Part shown: piece by piece, positions 8,559 to 15,992 of the stretch
How positions within the stretch are numbered: the stretch's first letter is position 1
Layout of the letters: every line of letters starts with the position of its first letter
Assembly (NCBI GenBank): GCA_015075185.1
Contig: JABTUW010000007.1
Span: 248,001-312,000, forward strand
Direction of reading: 5' to 3'
DNA from: Anaerolineales bacterium
GTDB lineage: Bacteria; Chloroflexota; Anaerolineae; 4572-78; J111
Length of the DNA stretch: 64,000 bases
Translations under genes and position numbers: made by a program
Notes under the pieces: generated by a model
Database searches by the model: none
The model's input: only the letters and a program-made list of their open reading frames with translations
Told to the model about the DNA's origin: nothing

Positions 8559-8680
8559 CGCATCCTTCGATACGCCCTTCGCTTCGCTCATGGCTACTCA
8601 GGATGCGATCACACGCGAAAATCATCCTGAGTAGGGCGTTAGCCCGTATCGAAGGGTGATTTTCGGCGCTATTTCCAAAC
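8559..8680. repeat. Dispersed inverted-repeat element, copy 1
   Basis: This is an approximately 120-bp element beginning CATCCTTCGATACGCC and ending near ATTTCCAAAC. Each half contains the other's complement (TTCGATACG with CGTATCGAA, CTCAGGATG with CATCCTGAG), so it can fold into a long hairpin. A second copy in the same orientation lies at 9378-9504 on the other side of the tandem-BMC gene, and a partial copy lies at 29353-29393. Confidence 0.8.
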
Positions 8681-8693
8681 ACAAGTCACTTTG

Positions 8694-9320
8694 CTACCCT
8701 GCTCTCCCCTCCATACTCTCAATCGCCGCTATCGCCGCGTTCTTGGCCGTCAGCATCTCCGACTCGCTGCCGCTCATCCACATGCGGCCAAAGCGGCCTA
8801 CGGAAGAAATATGTAATAACTTGATATTCGCCCGTTTCTCGGCCTCGTTGGCGGCGATGTTGATATAGGCCGCCGGAGCGACCTCCAGCACCAGCAGGGT
8901 TTCCCCGGCCACCAGCATCGAACCACGCCGGAAGCGGTTAAGCAACTGGGCCTGGTAAGGGTCAACGTTGGTAATCAACTGGACCGAAGCCACCTGGGGT
9001 TTAATCCGGTCGGTATCCTGCAGGCCCAGCCGCTGCAAAACCATCGCCCCGGCCTGCAGGACAGCTTCTTGCGATTGCGAGTGGATTTCAAACATACCGA
9101 ACTCGCGCTCGACAATCTGGGCGCCCGGTCGGGCCTCCGTCGCCTTGACCGCGACATCAACCATGCTGAAAACTTCGTTGCCGGGAGCGACCTCAATGTA
9201 CAAAGAGGCCATCCCTTCGATCATTAAGTCGCCCTGGGTTACTGTCCCGACAAAAGAAGCGTACTGCGGCTGCGTCCGGTCCAGATAACAATAAACGCGC
9301 AGTTGGAATTCGCCGGCCAT
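8694..9320 (-). CDS. Tandem BMC-domain (BMC-T) microcompartment shell protein
   Basis: This shell protein has 208 residues with two successive bacterial-microcompartment folds. The first spans about residues 5-90 (MASLYIEVAPG, DVAVKATEARPG) and the second about 108-205 (VASVQLITNV, TLLVLEVAPAAYINIAANEAEKRA). BMC-T proteins form pseudohexameric trimers in the shell facet, often with gated pores. It is distinct from EutL, encoded at 14207-14878. The gene sits alone between two copies of a dispersed repeat, unlike the tightly spaced eutT-eutQ pair, and may have been added as a module. Confidence 0.82.
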   Translation of the reverse strand: MAGEFQLRVYCYLDRTQPQYASFVGTVTQGDLMIEGMASLYIEVAPGNEVFSMVDVAVKATEARPGAQIVEREFGMFEIHSQSQEAVLQAGAMVLQRLGLQDTDRIKPQVASVQLITNVDPYQAQLLNRFRRGSMLVAGETLLVLEVAPAAYINIAANEAEKRANIKLLHISSVGRFGRMWMSGSESEMLTAKNAAIAAIESMEGRAG

Positions 9321-9377
9321 AAATATATTACCTCAATCAAAATTTCATAGATTACCTGAATTCGGGGTTTCTCTAAT

Positions 9378-9504
9378 CTCATCCTTCGATACGCCTTTCA
9401 CTCCGCTCAAGGCTACTCAGGATGAGATCATTTGCCGAAAATCATCCTGACGCGAAGCGGGCGCTAGCCTGTATCGAAGGGTGATTTTCGAGCTAATTCC
9501 GAAC
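9378..9504. repeat. Dispersed inverted-repeat element, copy 2
   Basis: This is a second copy of the 120-bp element, direct with respect to 8559-8680, beginning CATCCTTCGATACGCC and ending AATTCCGAAC. The central part differs by scattered substitutions, and the self-complementary arrangement is preserved. The two copies flank the BMC-T gene. Confidence 0.8.
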
Positions 9505-9605
9505 TGAGGTTAGATTTAATCTGATACGTGATACATAATGCGTAAAAGGTAACGATTTAAAGTGAGCCAAGCTGACAAGGAGTGTCCACTTTAATATATT
9601 ACGTT

Positions 9606-10487
9606 TTAGACATCGTGCATGGCCACACCTAACGGCGTGACAAACAACGGATGGCCGGGAATGACGGTCTTGACGCCGGTCACTTCCTGCACCACCCGTT
9701 CAATGCCGCTGAAACAGGCCGTGCCGCCAACCAGATAAATCGTTTCAACCGGATGAGCGGCGATGTGCCGAGCCACAATCGTTCCGACTTTCTCCATCAC
9801 CGGGCGCACAACCGGGAAGAGCCGCCGGTGCTGCCGGGTATCCTTTTTCAGCGCCTCGGCCTGTTCAAACTCCAGCTTCAGCGCCCCAGCAATGACCAGC
9901 GAAAAATGGGTCCCGCCAGTCGGCTCGTCGGCGGTGTAGATAACTTCCCCGGCGCGAAAGATGGCAATGCCGGTCGTCCCGCCGCCCACATCCACCACTG
10001 CCCCATTCTCAACCTGCAAGACGGAATTGGCGGCGGTCGGTTCATCTACCACGTGCTCAACCTCAAAGCCGGCCGCCTCAACCACGTGGCGCGTGGCCCG
10101 GACTTCGGTCGCCGGGACGCCGGGCGGGTAGGTGGTGGCGGCGGTGGCCAGCTCGAAACCGAGCCAGTCCTCCACATTTTGCTTCAATTCCCGCAGCAGG
10201 CTGATAGCCCCGTGAAAATCAACGACCAGCCCATCCCGAACTATCTGGGCAAAGCGATACTCGCCGGCCAGCGGCTGCATCTGCTCGTCCAGCACCGCCA
10301 AAACGGTATAGGCTGTGCCCAGGTCAACGCCGACATGGACCCGGCGTTGGTGCTTACTCCAGGGATCATGATCTTCTGCTGGGAGTCCAAAGTACACTTT
10401 GGACTCCTGTTGTGGCGATAAGCCATTCAGCTCCCCAACCATCACCTTTTGGGCTTTGGTCAGAAAGGCGTCGAGTTCTGGATTCAT
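9606..10487 (-). CDS. eutJ: Ethanolamine utilization protein EutJ (actin/Hsp70-like chaperone)
   Basis: EutJ belongs to the Hsp70/actin-fold ATPases and is a putative chaperone of the ethanolamine microcompartment. The 293-residue protein shows the phosphate-1 motif VGVDLGTAYTVLAV, the segment VVDEPTAANSVLQV, the phosphate-2 motif VVDVGGGTTGIAIF and an adenosine-type motif VGGTACFSGIE, at about the usual length of 280. Residues near 28-36 (QESKVYFGL) are encoded by a perfect palindrome at 10382-10407, so a dispersed repeat has entered the frame within the variable N-terminus. It lies downstream of eutT on the same strand. Confidence 0.92.
   Translation of the reverse strand: MNPELDAFLTKAQKVMVGELNGLSPQQESKVYFGLPAEDHDPWSKHQRRVHVGVDLGTAYTVLAVLDEQMQPLAGEYRFAQIVRDGLVVDFHGAISLLRELKQNVEDWLGFELATAATTYPPGVPATEVRATRHVVEAAGFEVEHVVDEPTAANSVLQVENGAVVDVGGGTTGIAIFRAGEVIYTADEPTGGTHFSLVIAGALKLEFEQAEALKKDTRQHRRLFPVVRPVMEKVGTIVARHIAAHPVETIYLVGGTACFSGIERVVQEVTGVKTVIPGHPLFVTPLGVAMHDV
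10382..10407. repeat. Palindrome inside eutJ, shared with another locus
   Basis: Twelve-base arms GGAGTCCAAAGT and ACTTTGGACTCC flank a two-base centre inside the eutJ coding sequence. The same GGAGTCCAAA/TTTGGACTCC arms recur at 33100-33128 ahead of the alpha/beta hydrolase gene with a different loop. They therefore belong to one dispersed palindrome family. Confidence 0.8.
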
Positions 10488-10502
10488 AAGGACTCTACTT
10501 GT

Positions 10503-10549
10503 TGGACAAACTAAAGTTTGTCCATTTTGGACAAGCTAACAGCTTGTCC
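10503..10549. repeat. Two hairpins between eutT and eutJ
   Basis: TGGACAAACT/AGTTTGTCCA at 10503-10524 and GGACAAGCT/AGCTTGTCC at 10529-10549 form two adjacent stem-loops in the eutT-eutJ gap. The first shares its core with the 1451-1476 palindrome. There is no T-run. They could act as a processing or stability element within the operon mRNA. Confidence 0.75.
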
Positions 10550-10558
10550 TACCGGCGG

Positions 10559-11437
10559 CTAACCTAACCCGTCCGGAATTTTCCAGGCAATTTTGCCGGC
10601 TTTCAACAGCAGGATCAGGTAATAGACCGCGCTGGAAAGCCGGTTCAGAGCGACCACCAAATCGGACCGGCTGAGCAGGCCGTCCGGCCCGGTGAACGCG
10701 GCGGCGGCTATGAGTTCAGCTTCGCGCACCTGGCAGCGCAGCAAGTTAAGCTGCAAGACCATCTCGTGATCGTCAGGGCCGGGTACTACGTGGGGAATAC
10801 CAAGGGTACGGTCGGGCCGGTGGCTGGCTTCATGAATGTCGGCCTCGCTCAACCCGGCCAATTGCAGCGGCGCGATCTCGCGTTCGTGGTATTCGGCGCT
10901 GGTAATCTCCCGGCAATAAGCGGCCAGGGTGGTCAAATAGTTCGCCAGTTCCGGCAGGCTAAAACGGCGAGCCTGTGCTGTCGCCAGCAAAAAGTGGGCA
11001 TGGAGCGTGTCCATTTTGCCCCGCAACACAAAACGCGGCGCTGTTTTGGGGGCAAAGTGAGTCGCATCCAGTTGGGCCAGGTGGGCCGGTTTTTGGGTCA
11101 CCGGCTGGCCGCAGACCGTACAGATGGGCAGCGGCCCGCTCAAATTGACCGGAAACTCGCCGGGTTTGTCCCAAGGAGGACGTTGGGAGGAGGCGAAGAG
11201 GCGAAGCGTAGATGAGTCTATGGTCTCTTGCTCCCTATCTCCGATGAAAGGACTGGTTGATTCGGTGGTCAGCGGTCGGCGGTCGGCGGTCGCCTCGGCA
11301 AAGGTAACTGTAATGCCCCACTGGTTAACAAAGTCGCGAGCCGAAGGAGTTAAGCGCGTCTGGGGCGGGAAGGGTGGAATGCTGCCCCGGCCCCCCTGCC
11401 ACAGCTCGCGCAGTTCGGCCTCGGTGATGACGGTCAC
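10559..11437 (-). CDS. eutT: Cobalamin adenosyltransferase EutT
   Basis: EutT makes adenosylcobalamin, the cofactor of ethanolamine ammonia-lyase, from cob(I)alamin and ATP. I chose GTG 11437 because it overlaps the eutQ stop (GTGA), a typical coupled start; TTG 11452 is an alternative. Residues 1-45 resemble the EutQ/EutT N-terminal segment. A CxxC pair (Cys106, Cys109; ICTVCGQP) could bind the metal described for EutT. The helical adenosyltransferase domain follows, with GKMDTLHAHFLLA and the C-terminal DLVVALNRLSSAVYYLILL. The linker at about residues 55-90 is encoded by stuttering GGCGGTC- and GGCGAAGA-type repeats like those in nearby gaps. Confidence 0.88.
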   Translation of the reverse strand: MTVITEAELRELWQGGRGSIPPFPPQTRLTPSARDFVNQWGITVTFAEATADRRPLTTESTSPFIGDREQETIDSSTLRLFASSQRPPWDKPGEFPVNLSGPLPICTVCGQPVTQKPAHLAQLDATHFAPKTAPRFVLRGKMDTLHAHFLLATAQARRFSLPELANYLTTLAAYCREITSAEYHEREIAPLQLAGLSEADIHEASHRPDRTLGIPHVVPGPDDHEMVLQLNLLRCQVREAELIAAAAFTGPDGLLSRSDLVVALNRLSSAVYYLILLLKAGKIAWKIPDGLG

Positions 11438-12000
11438 TTTTGCGACTCCCAATCCGCCGGGAAGGTCACGTAAAACACTTTGGCGTAGCTCGGCGAGCCA
11501 AAAAAGATGTTGCTGCCTTTGGGAATGTAAATGACATCGCCGGGATTGCCGATGACGACCTGGTTTTCCAGCCGCACTTCCAGTTGCCCGTCAATGACAA
11601 AATCAATCTCGTCGTAGTTAAGCACCCAGGGGAAAGACCCCTTGCCCCAGGTCATAAAACCGGCGGCCATGGGCGAGCCGTGACTGGCGGTGATGACATC
11701 GGTGACATGAATGTTCATCTCCGGCCGGTTGACATTGAAGGCGAAGGGGGTCAACTGTATCCCATCGGCTTTAACGTGAACCAGCGAGCGGCCGGGACGC
11801 GCGCTTTTGCCGACGATTGGCAGCAAGGCAGCACCACCCGAGCCATCGCCCTCGCGATGCACCTGCACCCCAAGACCGCGAGCCACATCCAGCGCTTCAG
11901 GGGTAATCCGGTCGTCTGGAGCGAGCAGCAGGTAATGACCGCCCGGCTCCTGGGCCAATCGGCGAATATCGGCTGCCGTGAAGAATTGTGCCACAGGCAT
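11434..12000 (-). CDS. eutQ: Ethanolamine utilization cupin protein EutQ
   Basis: EutQ is a cupin protein of eut loci; the Salmonella protein has acetate kinase activity and helps microcompartment formation. The 188 residues begin with the short N-terminal domain (FFTAADIRRLAQ, DDRITPEALDVARGLGV). The C-terminal RmlC-like cupin from about residue 95 includes SFPWVLNYDEIDFVIDGQLE and GDVIYIPKGSNIFFGSP. It is slightly shorter than the 230-residue enteric protein because the linker is short. Its stop overlaps the eutT start by four bases, indicating translational coupling. Confidence 0.92.
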   Translation of the reverse strand: MPVAQFFTAADIRRLAQEPGGHYLLLAPDDRITPEALDVARGLGVQVHREGDGSGGAALLPIVGKSARPGRSLVHVKADGIQLTPFAFNVNRPEMNIHVTDVITASHGSPMAAGFMTWGKGSFPWVLNYDEIDFVIDGQLEVRLENQVVIGNPGDVIYIPKGSNIFFGSPSYAKVFYVTFPADWESQK

Positions 12001-12004
12001 CCTC

Positions 12005-12098
12005 CTTTAATGAGGCGAAGAAACGATGAGGCGATGACGCGATAAAAGTCGGCGAAAAAACGATCTTCGCTTCCTCACGTCCTCGCCTCTTCGCCTCA
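12005..12098. repeat. Stutter/inverted repeat between eutM and eutQ
   Basis: The gap is made of GAGGCGA-type units on one side and TCGCCTC-type units on the other, so it can fold into a long imperfect hairpin. The same GAGGCGAAGAGGCGAAG wording occurs inside the eutT linker at about 11190-11210 and again near 23350-23370. Confidence 0.6.
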
Positions 12099-12413
12099 TC
12101 AACCGGAGTGTCCGCCGAAGCTGCCTTTGCTTTCCCTGGGCAGAATCGTCTCGACATCCATATGCGGGCGCGGAATGACGTGGACCGAAACCAACTCGCC
12201 AACACGCTTGGCCGCGGCCGCCCCGGCATCTGTGGCTGCTTTGACCGCGCCGACATCGCCGCGGACCATGACGGTGACAAAGCCGCCGCCGACGTACTCG
12301 CTGCCAATCAGCTTGACGTTAGCAGCCTTGACCATGGCATCGGCGGCCTCAATCGCGCCGATGAGTCCCTTGGTTTCGACCATGCCCAGGGCAATCATTT
12401 GAATATCTACCAT
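12099..12413 (-). CDS. eutM: Microcompartment hexameric shell protein EutM (BMC-H)
   Basis: This is the major single-BMC-domain shell protein that tiles the facets as hexamers. The 104-residue product from ATG 12413 matches EutM length and sequence features (ALGMVETKGLIGAIEAADAM, VMVRGDVGAVKAATDAGAAA, HVIPRPH). AAAGGAG lies just upstream of this ATG. The same frame stays open upstream to ATG 12614, adding 67 Pro/Thr/Lys-rich residues that look disordered (MPTRKSSGGNK, then QPKEKKT). A longer isoform is possible. The internal Shine-Dalgarno favours the short form as the main product. It is the only BMC-H gene in the window. Confidence 0.93.
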   Translation of the reverse strand: MVDIQMIALGMVETKGLIGAIEAADAMVKAANVKLIGSEYVGGGFVTVMVRGDVGAVKAATDAGAAAAKRVGELVSVHVIPRPHMDVETILPRESKGSFGGHSG

Positions 12414-12622
12414 TGTCTTTTTCTCCTTTGGTTGTGAAGATTCGCTAAAATTTGTTGGTGTTGTTGCGCCGGCGCTCGATGTTGTTGCCGGTATGAGTGC
12501 TGCTGGCGTCTCCGGGGCCGGCAATTTCGGCCGGGTTCGCTTCGGTTTGGCGGGAGTGGCCCCGGTTGGCTCTGGCGGTGGTTTATTGCCGCCGCTTGAT
12601 TTGCGTGTGGGCATAATCTAAT

Positions 12623-14119
12623 TTAATAGCCTCCCTTTCGACCCAAGACTTCCTCAATCACGGCCCGCACGATGGTCTCGACTTCCGCTTGGCTAGGACC
12701 GGCGCTGTTGCCGCCCGCAACGGAAGCAGCCGCAGGCGCGTCAACCATGGCTTCGGCGGGTGGATTGTTGACGCCGTAAGCCACCCGCTTGATGTTGAGC
12801 AAGTGGGTCGTGGTGATGTTGTCGCCGCTGATTGAGCCGCCGACGCCGCCGGAACCGAGGGTCATGGCCGGCATCAGGTTGGTGGTGAAGCCGACGGAGC
12901 CGAGCGTACCCATCGTGTTCACCAGAATACGAAAGACCGGTTTTTCCAGGCCAAACTGAAGGATGACGTTCTCGTCGGTCGCGTGGATGACCAGCGTGTG
13001 CCCCCTGCCCCCAAAGCGGATCATCTCGAGACAGCGCTCGCAGCCCGCTTCCCAGCCGTCGGCCTCGTACCAGCCCAGCACGGTGGTCAGCTTTTCGCGG
13101 GAGAGCGGCTCGTCCCTGCCGACCTTGCTCAAAGGCGCTACCAAAATCCTGGCCTCGGCGGGGATCTGGATCCCGGCCATCTGGGCCAGTGTTTGGGGCG
13201 TCTGTCCAACACTGCGCGGGTTGATCACCCCGGTTGGCGAAAAGAGGACATTGGCCAGCGCGGCGGCCTGGTCGGGATTGACGAAGTAGGCTCCCAAACG
13301 CTCCATTTCAGTCCGTAGTTGCGCAGCAATCGGCTTGTCGGCCACAACCGCCTGCTCGGTGGCGCAGATAACCGAGTTATCAAAGGCTTTGCTGGAAACG
13401 ATGGTGTAGGCCGCCTTTTTGATGTCGGCGCTGCGGTCAACATAGCAGGGCACATTGCCCGGCCCGACGCCGTAGGCCGGTTTGCCCATGCTGTGGGCCA
13501 CCCGGACCATATCGGAGCCGCCGGTCGCCAGGATGACGGCGATACGCTTGTGTTTCATCAATTCTTGCGTGCCCGGCAAAGAAATTTTGGACATGCAGCT
13601 CACCAGGCCGGCCGGCATACCGGCTGTTGCACCGGCTTCAGCCATGACTCGCGCCGTTTCACCGCAGCATTTGTAGGCCGCCGGATGCGGCGCGTGGACA
13701 ATCCCGTTGCGGGCCTTGACCGAGATGAGCGTTTTGTACATCACCGTCGAGGTCGGGTTGGTGCTGGGGCTGAGCGCTGCGACCACCCCCATGGGCCAGC
13801 CAATTTCAACGATGCCCCGGGCCGGGTCACGCGAGATGACCCCAACGGTTTTAATATCTTTGATCGCCTCCCAGACCAGCTTGCTGCCCAGGTGGTTTTT
13901 TAACATCTTATGGCGAGGAACGCCATAGCCCGTTTCTTCGGAAGCCATCTGTCCCAGCCGGGCCGACTCGCGGTAAGCGGCGCCGGCCATCGCCTCGCAA
14001 ATGCGGTCCACCTGCTCCTGGCTGAAGCGGAAAAACTCTTGCTGGGCCTCGTAAGCTGCTTCGGCCAGGGCGCGGGCCTCCTGGATGGATTGCAGATCGT
14101 GATCGTAATCTTGAGCCAT
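12623..14119 (-). CDS. eutE: CoA-acylating acetaldehyde dehydrogenase EutE/PduP-type
   Basis: Inside the microcompartment this enzyme converts acetaldehyde from ethanolamine into acetyl-CoA with NAD+. ATG 14119 is preceded by GAGGTGATT; the extension to 14176 translates an intergenic repeat. The 498 residues show the catalytic Cys in NSVICATEQ (Cys252), PSTNPTSTVMYKTL, VGPGNVPCYVD and LGSGGVGGSISGDNI. A flexible Ala/Gly linker leads to a C-terminal amphipathic helix (SQAEVETIVRAVIEEVLGRK), a likely encapsulation peptide. PduP carries its peptide at the N-terminus, so the position here is a notable variant. Confidence 0.93.
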   Translation of the reverse strand: MAQDYDHDLQSIQEARALAEAAYEAQQEFFRFSQEQVDRICEAMAGAAYRESARLGQMASEETGYGVPRHKMLKNHLGSKLVWEAIKDIKTVGVISRDPARGIVEIGWPMGVVAALSPSTNPTSTVMYKTLISVKARNGIVHAPHPAAYKCCGETARVMAEAGATAGMPAGLVSCMSKISLPGTQELMKHKRIAVILATGGSDMVRVAHSMGKPAYGVGPGNVPCYVDRSADIKKAAYTIVSSKAFDNSVICATEQAVVADKPIAAQLRTEMERLGAYFVNPDQAAALANVLFSPTGVINPRSVGQTPQTLAQMAGIQIPAEARILVAPLSKVGRDEPLSREKLTTVLGWYEADGWEAGCERCLEMIRFGGRGHTLVIHATDENVILQFGLEKPVFRILVNTMGTLGSVGFTTNLMPAMTLGSGGVGGSISGDNITTTHLLNIKRVAYGVNNPPAEAMVDAPAAASVAGGNSAGPSQAEVETIVRAVIEEVLGRKGGY

Positions 14120-14206
14120 AATCACCTCGAAACGACCGCTGACGGCTGACCGACGACCGCCGAAAATTACTCCCATAACGGTCTGCGGTCGGTGGTCCGC
14201 GGTCGT
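14120..14206. repeat. GGTC-stutter inverted repeat between eutL and eutE
   Basis: The gap consists of CGACCGCTGACGGCTGACC-like words on one side and GGTCTGCGGTCGGTGGTCC-like words on the other. It is self-complementary and is related in wording to the repeat inside the eutT linker (11262-11296). Confidence 0.6.
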
Positions 14207-14878
14207 TTAGAATTTGAGGGGGCTTCGGGCCACCTCTAGCACTGCATCGCGGAAGGCCGCGCAGGCCGCACGGCAGGCGCTTTGGCTGCCGGTCAGCAAG
14301 CCGCCGGAAAAGTTGGTTTCCGAGGGCGGGTTGTACCAGACTTTCATCTCGACATCCGCCGCTTTGAGGGCGGCGTCCAGGGCATACGTCGCTTCCAGCG
14401 GCGGGGCGATCAGGTAGGCCAGCGGCTGGCCGCGCGGAATGCTGGCGGCCCTGGAGAGATAAGAGCCGGTGCTGGAAATGGTATGGGCAAAGAAGGCCAG
14501 CGAGTTATCTTCATTGGCCGAGTAGAAAAAGGCCTCGTTCTCCAGGTAGTTGATGGTCGCCGTCAGCCCGGCGCGCACCTCGGCCGGGTCCGGGCCGGAC
14601 ATCATGGCAATGATTTCGCCGGAGAGGGGGCCAGAGGCATGGGCCGACCCCGCATAAAACGAGCGGGCGTAGACAATTTCCACATCGGCCATCTTGGTAC
14701 CCTCGTCAATCGAAGCGTACAGGGCATCGTCAATGCTGGCCGTAATCAGCCCCAAACTGCGGTGGGCCGGATTGAAATCGGGATACTGTGACTTCAACTG
14801 CTCGCCAAAGCCACGGTCAAGGTTGGGAATCAGCCGGACGGCCAAAACGTCGGCTTTGATGGGATCGAGAATTGCCAT
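14207..14878 (-). CDS. eutL: Microcompartment shell protein EutL (tandem BMC, gated pore)
   Basis: EutL is a trimeric tandem-BMC shell protein with a gated central pore thought to pass larger metabolites. The 223 residues match EutL along the whole length: start MAILDPIKADVLAVRLIPN, then RSLGLITASIDDALYASIDE, VEIVYARSFYAGSAHASGP, STGSYLSRAA, PLAYLIAPPLEATYALDAAL and the C-terminal GSQSACRAACAAFRDAVLE. It is followed by eutE and preceded by eutC, a gene order familiar from eut operons. Confidence 0.95.
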   Translation of the reverse strand: MAILDPIKADVLAVRLIPNLDRGFGEQLKSQYPDFNPAHRSLGLITASIDDALYASIDEGTKMADVEIVYARSFYAGSAHASGPLSGEIIAMMSGPDPAEVRAGLTATINYLENEAFFYSANEDNSLAFFAHTISSTGSYLSRAASIPRGQPLAYLIAPPLEATYALDAALKAADVEMKVWYNPPSETNFSGGLLTGSQSACRAACAAFRDAVLEVARSPLKF

Positions 14879-14894
14879 AGTGTGTTCCTCCAGA

Positions 14895-14990
14895 TAGTGC
14901 GTGATGCGTAAAACGTAAAACGTAATGACCGATGGGCAAAGACTGATTCAATTTAACCCATTACGCTTTACGCTTCACGTTTTACGTTTT
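14895..14990. repeat. ACGTAAAACGTAA-type stutter/inverted repeat between eutC and eutL
   Basis: Repeated CGTAAAACGTAA units on the left and TTACGTTTTACG-type units on the right make a long imperfect hairpin. It overlaps the last codons of eutC. Similar wording recurs at 9520-9550 and 9597-9606. Confidence 0.6.
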
Positions 14991-15872
14991 ATCTACCAGC
15001 TTCAAATCCACCCCACTGGTACTGTACTTAATCATCTTTTGAATCATCTGAACGGCCAGGGCCCCGGCTTCGAGCGGGTTGAGGCCGCCCTCGTAAATAT
15101 TGCAGACCACATCGCGGTTGGCGTCGGTGGAGTCAGGCTTGGGGCGGAAGCCCATGTAGATGCTCATGCTTTCGGCGCGGGCCAGGCCGGGCCGTTCCCC
15201 TATGAGCAGGACGCAGACTTTGGCGTCAACAATGCTGTTGACATCGTTGAGCAGGCCGACCCGCGCATTTTTTACAAAGAAGGGCGTGCCCATGGTCAGC
15301 CCTGCCGCCTGCAGGCCCTGTTTCAACACCGGCATGACTTTGGCCAGGTTGTGCTCGATGGCCGCGCCGCTCAAACCATCGCCGACAAACACCTGCACAT
15401 CCGGCTTTTTGACGCAGCGCTCGCCGAGGACGCGCTTGGCTTCCTCGGTCAGTTTGCGCCCCAGGTCAGGCCGCTTGAGGTACTCCTGGCGGTCGTGGGC
15501 CTGGCTTTCGACCACGAACAGGCCCTGCTCTTCCAGCAGCCTAGGGTTGACCTCGTGGAATAGGGCATCCTGGGTTACGCCGTGGTCGGCCTGGAAGAGC
15601 AGCAGCGCCCTGGTGCGCGGCCTCGGCCCGGCCCGGCCCACGCCGATGCGGGTGGGGGTGGTCGCCATGAGCGCCCGCAGCCCGTCCGGGTCAATCGGGT
15701 TGACCACGCCGGGGGTGCGGCGGGCGGCCTCGTCGGTGGGGTCGGGCAAATCAACGGCCGGCCCATTCCCTCTGGCAGTTGCCGCTTGAGCTGCGCCGCC
15801 GTTCGCGCCGGGCCGCTTGGTGATTTCGGCCAGAACGGCCTGAACAATCGCTTGAATTTCGGCTTCTTGCAT
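14982..15872 (-). CDS. eutC: Ethanolamine ammonia-lyase small subunit EutC
   Basis: EutC is the small subunit of adenosylcobalamin-dependent ethanolamine ammonia-lyase, which yields acetaldehyde and ammonia. ATG 15872 follows AAAGGATA. The N-terminal 20 residues (MQEAEIQAIVQAVLAEITKR) form an encapsulation-type amphipathic helix, followed by an Ala/Gly/Pro-rich linker. The core carries ATTPTRIGVGRAGPRPRT, LLFQADHGVTQDALFHEV, VFVGDGLSGAAIE and VLLIGERPGLARAESMSIYM, all typical of EutC. Its partner eutB is normally adjacent but lies about 4.8 kb upstream here, beyond a gene-cassette island and a broken insertion sequence. Confidence 0.95.
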   Translation of the reverse strand: MQEAEIQAIVQAVLAEITKRPGANGGAAQAATARGNGPAVDLPDPTDEAARRTPGVVNPIDPDGLRALMATTPTRIGVGRAGPRPRTRALLLFQADHGVTQDALFHEVNPRLLEEQGLFVVESQAHDRQEYLKRPDLGRKLTEEAKRVLGERCVKKPDVQVFVGDGLSGAAIEHNLAKVMPVLKQGLQAAGLTMGTPFFVKNARVGLLNDVNSIVDAKVCVLLIGERPGLARAESMSIYMGFRPKPDSTDANRDVVCNIYEGGLNPLEAGALAVQMIQKMIKYSTSGVDLKLVDKT

Positions 15873-15992
15873 GCGCTAATATCCTTTCAGTGCCTCCAAC
15901 GCTCGATAACAGGATCCTGCTTGACCAAACTCGGGAAACGCATAAGCTGATTCATATGCGTGACGATTCTAATTCCTCAGTTGAAACAACAA

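Noticed and set aside
8559..9504. A CRISPR array from the repeated blocks
   Set aside because: There are only two long direct copies with a gene between them and no regular short spacers or cas genes.
15880..15992. A further attC site just ahead of eutC
   Set aside because: GCGTTGGAGGC resembles one core, but no matching partner core or folding arms were found.
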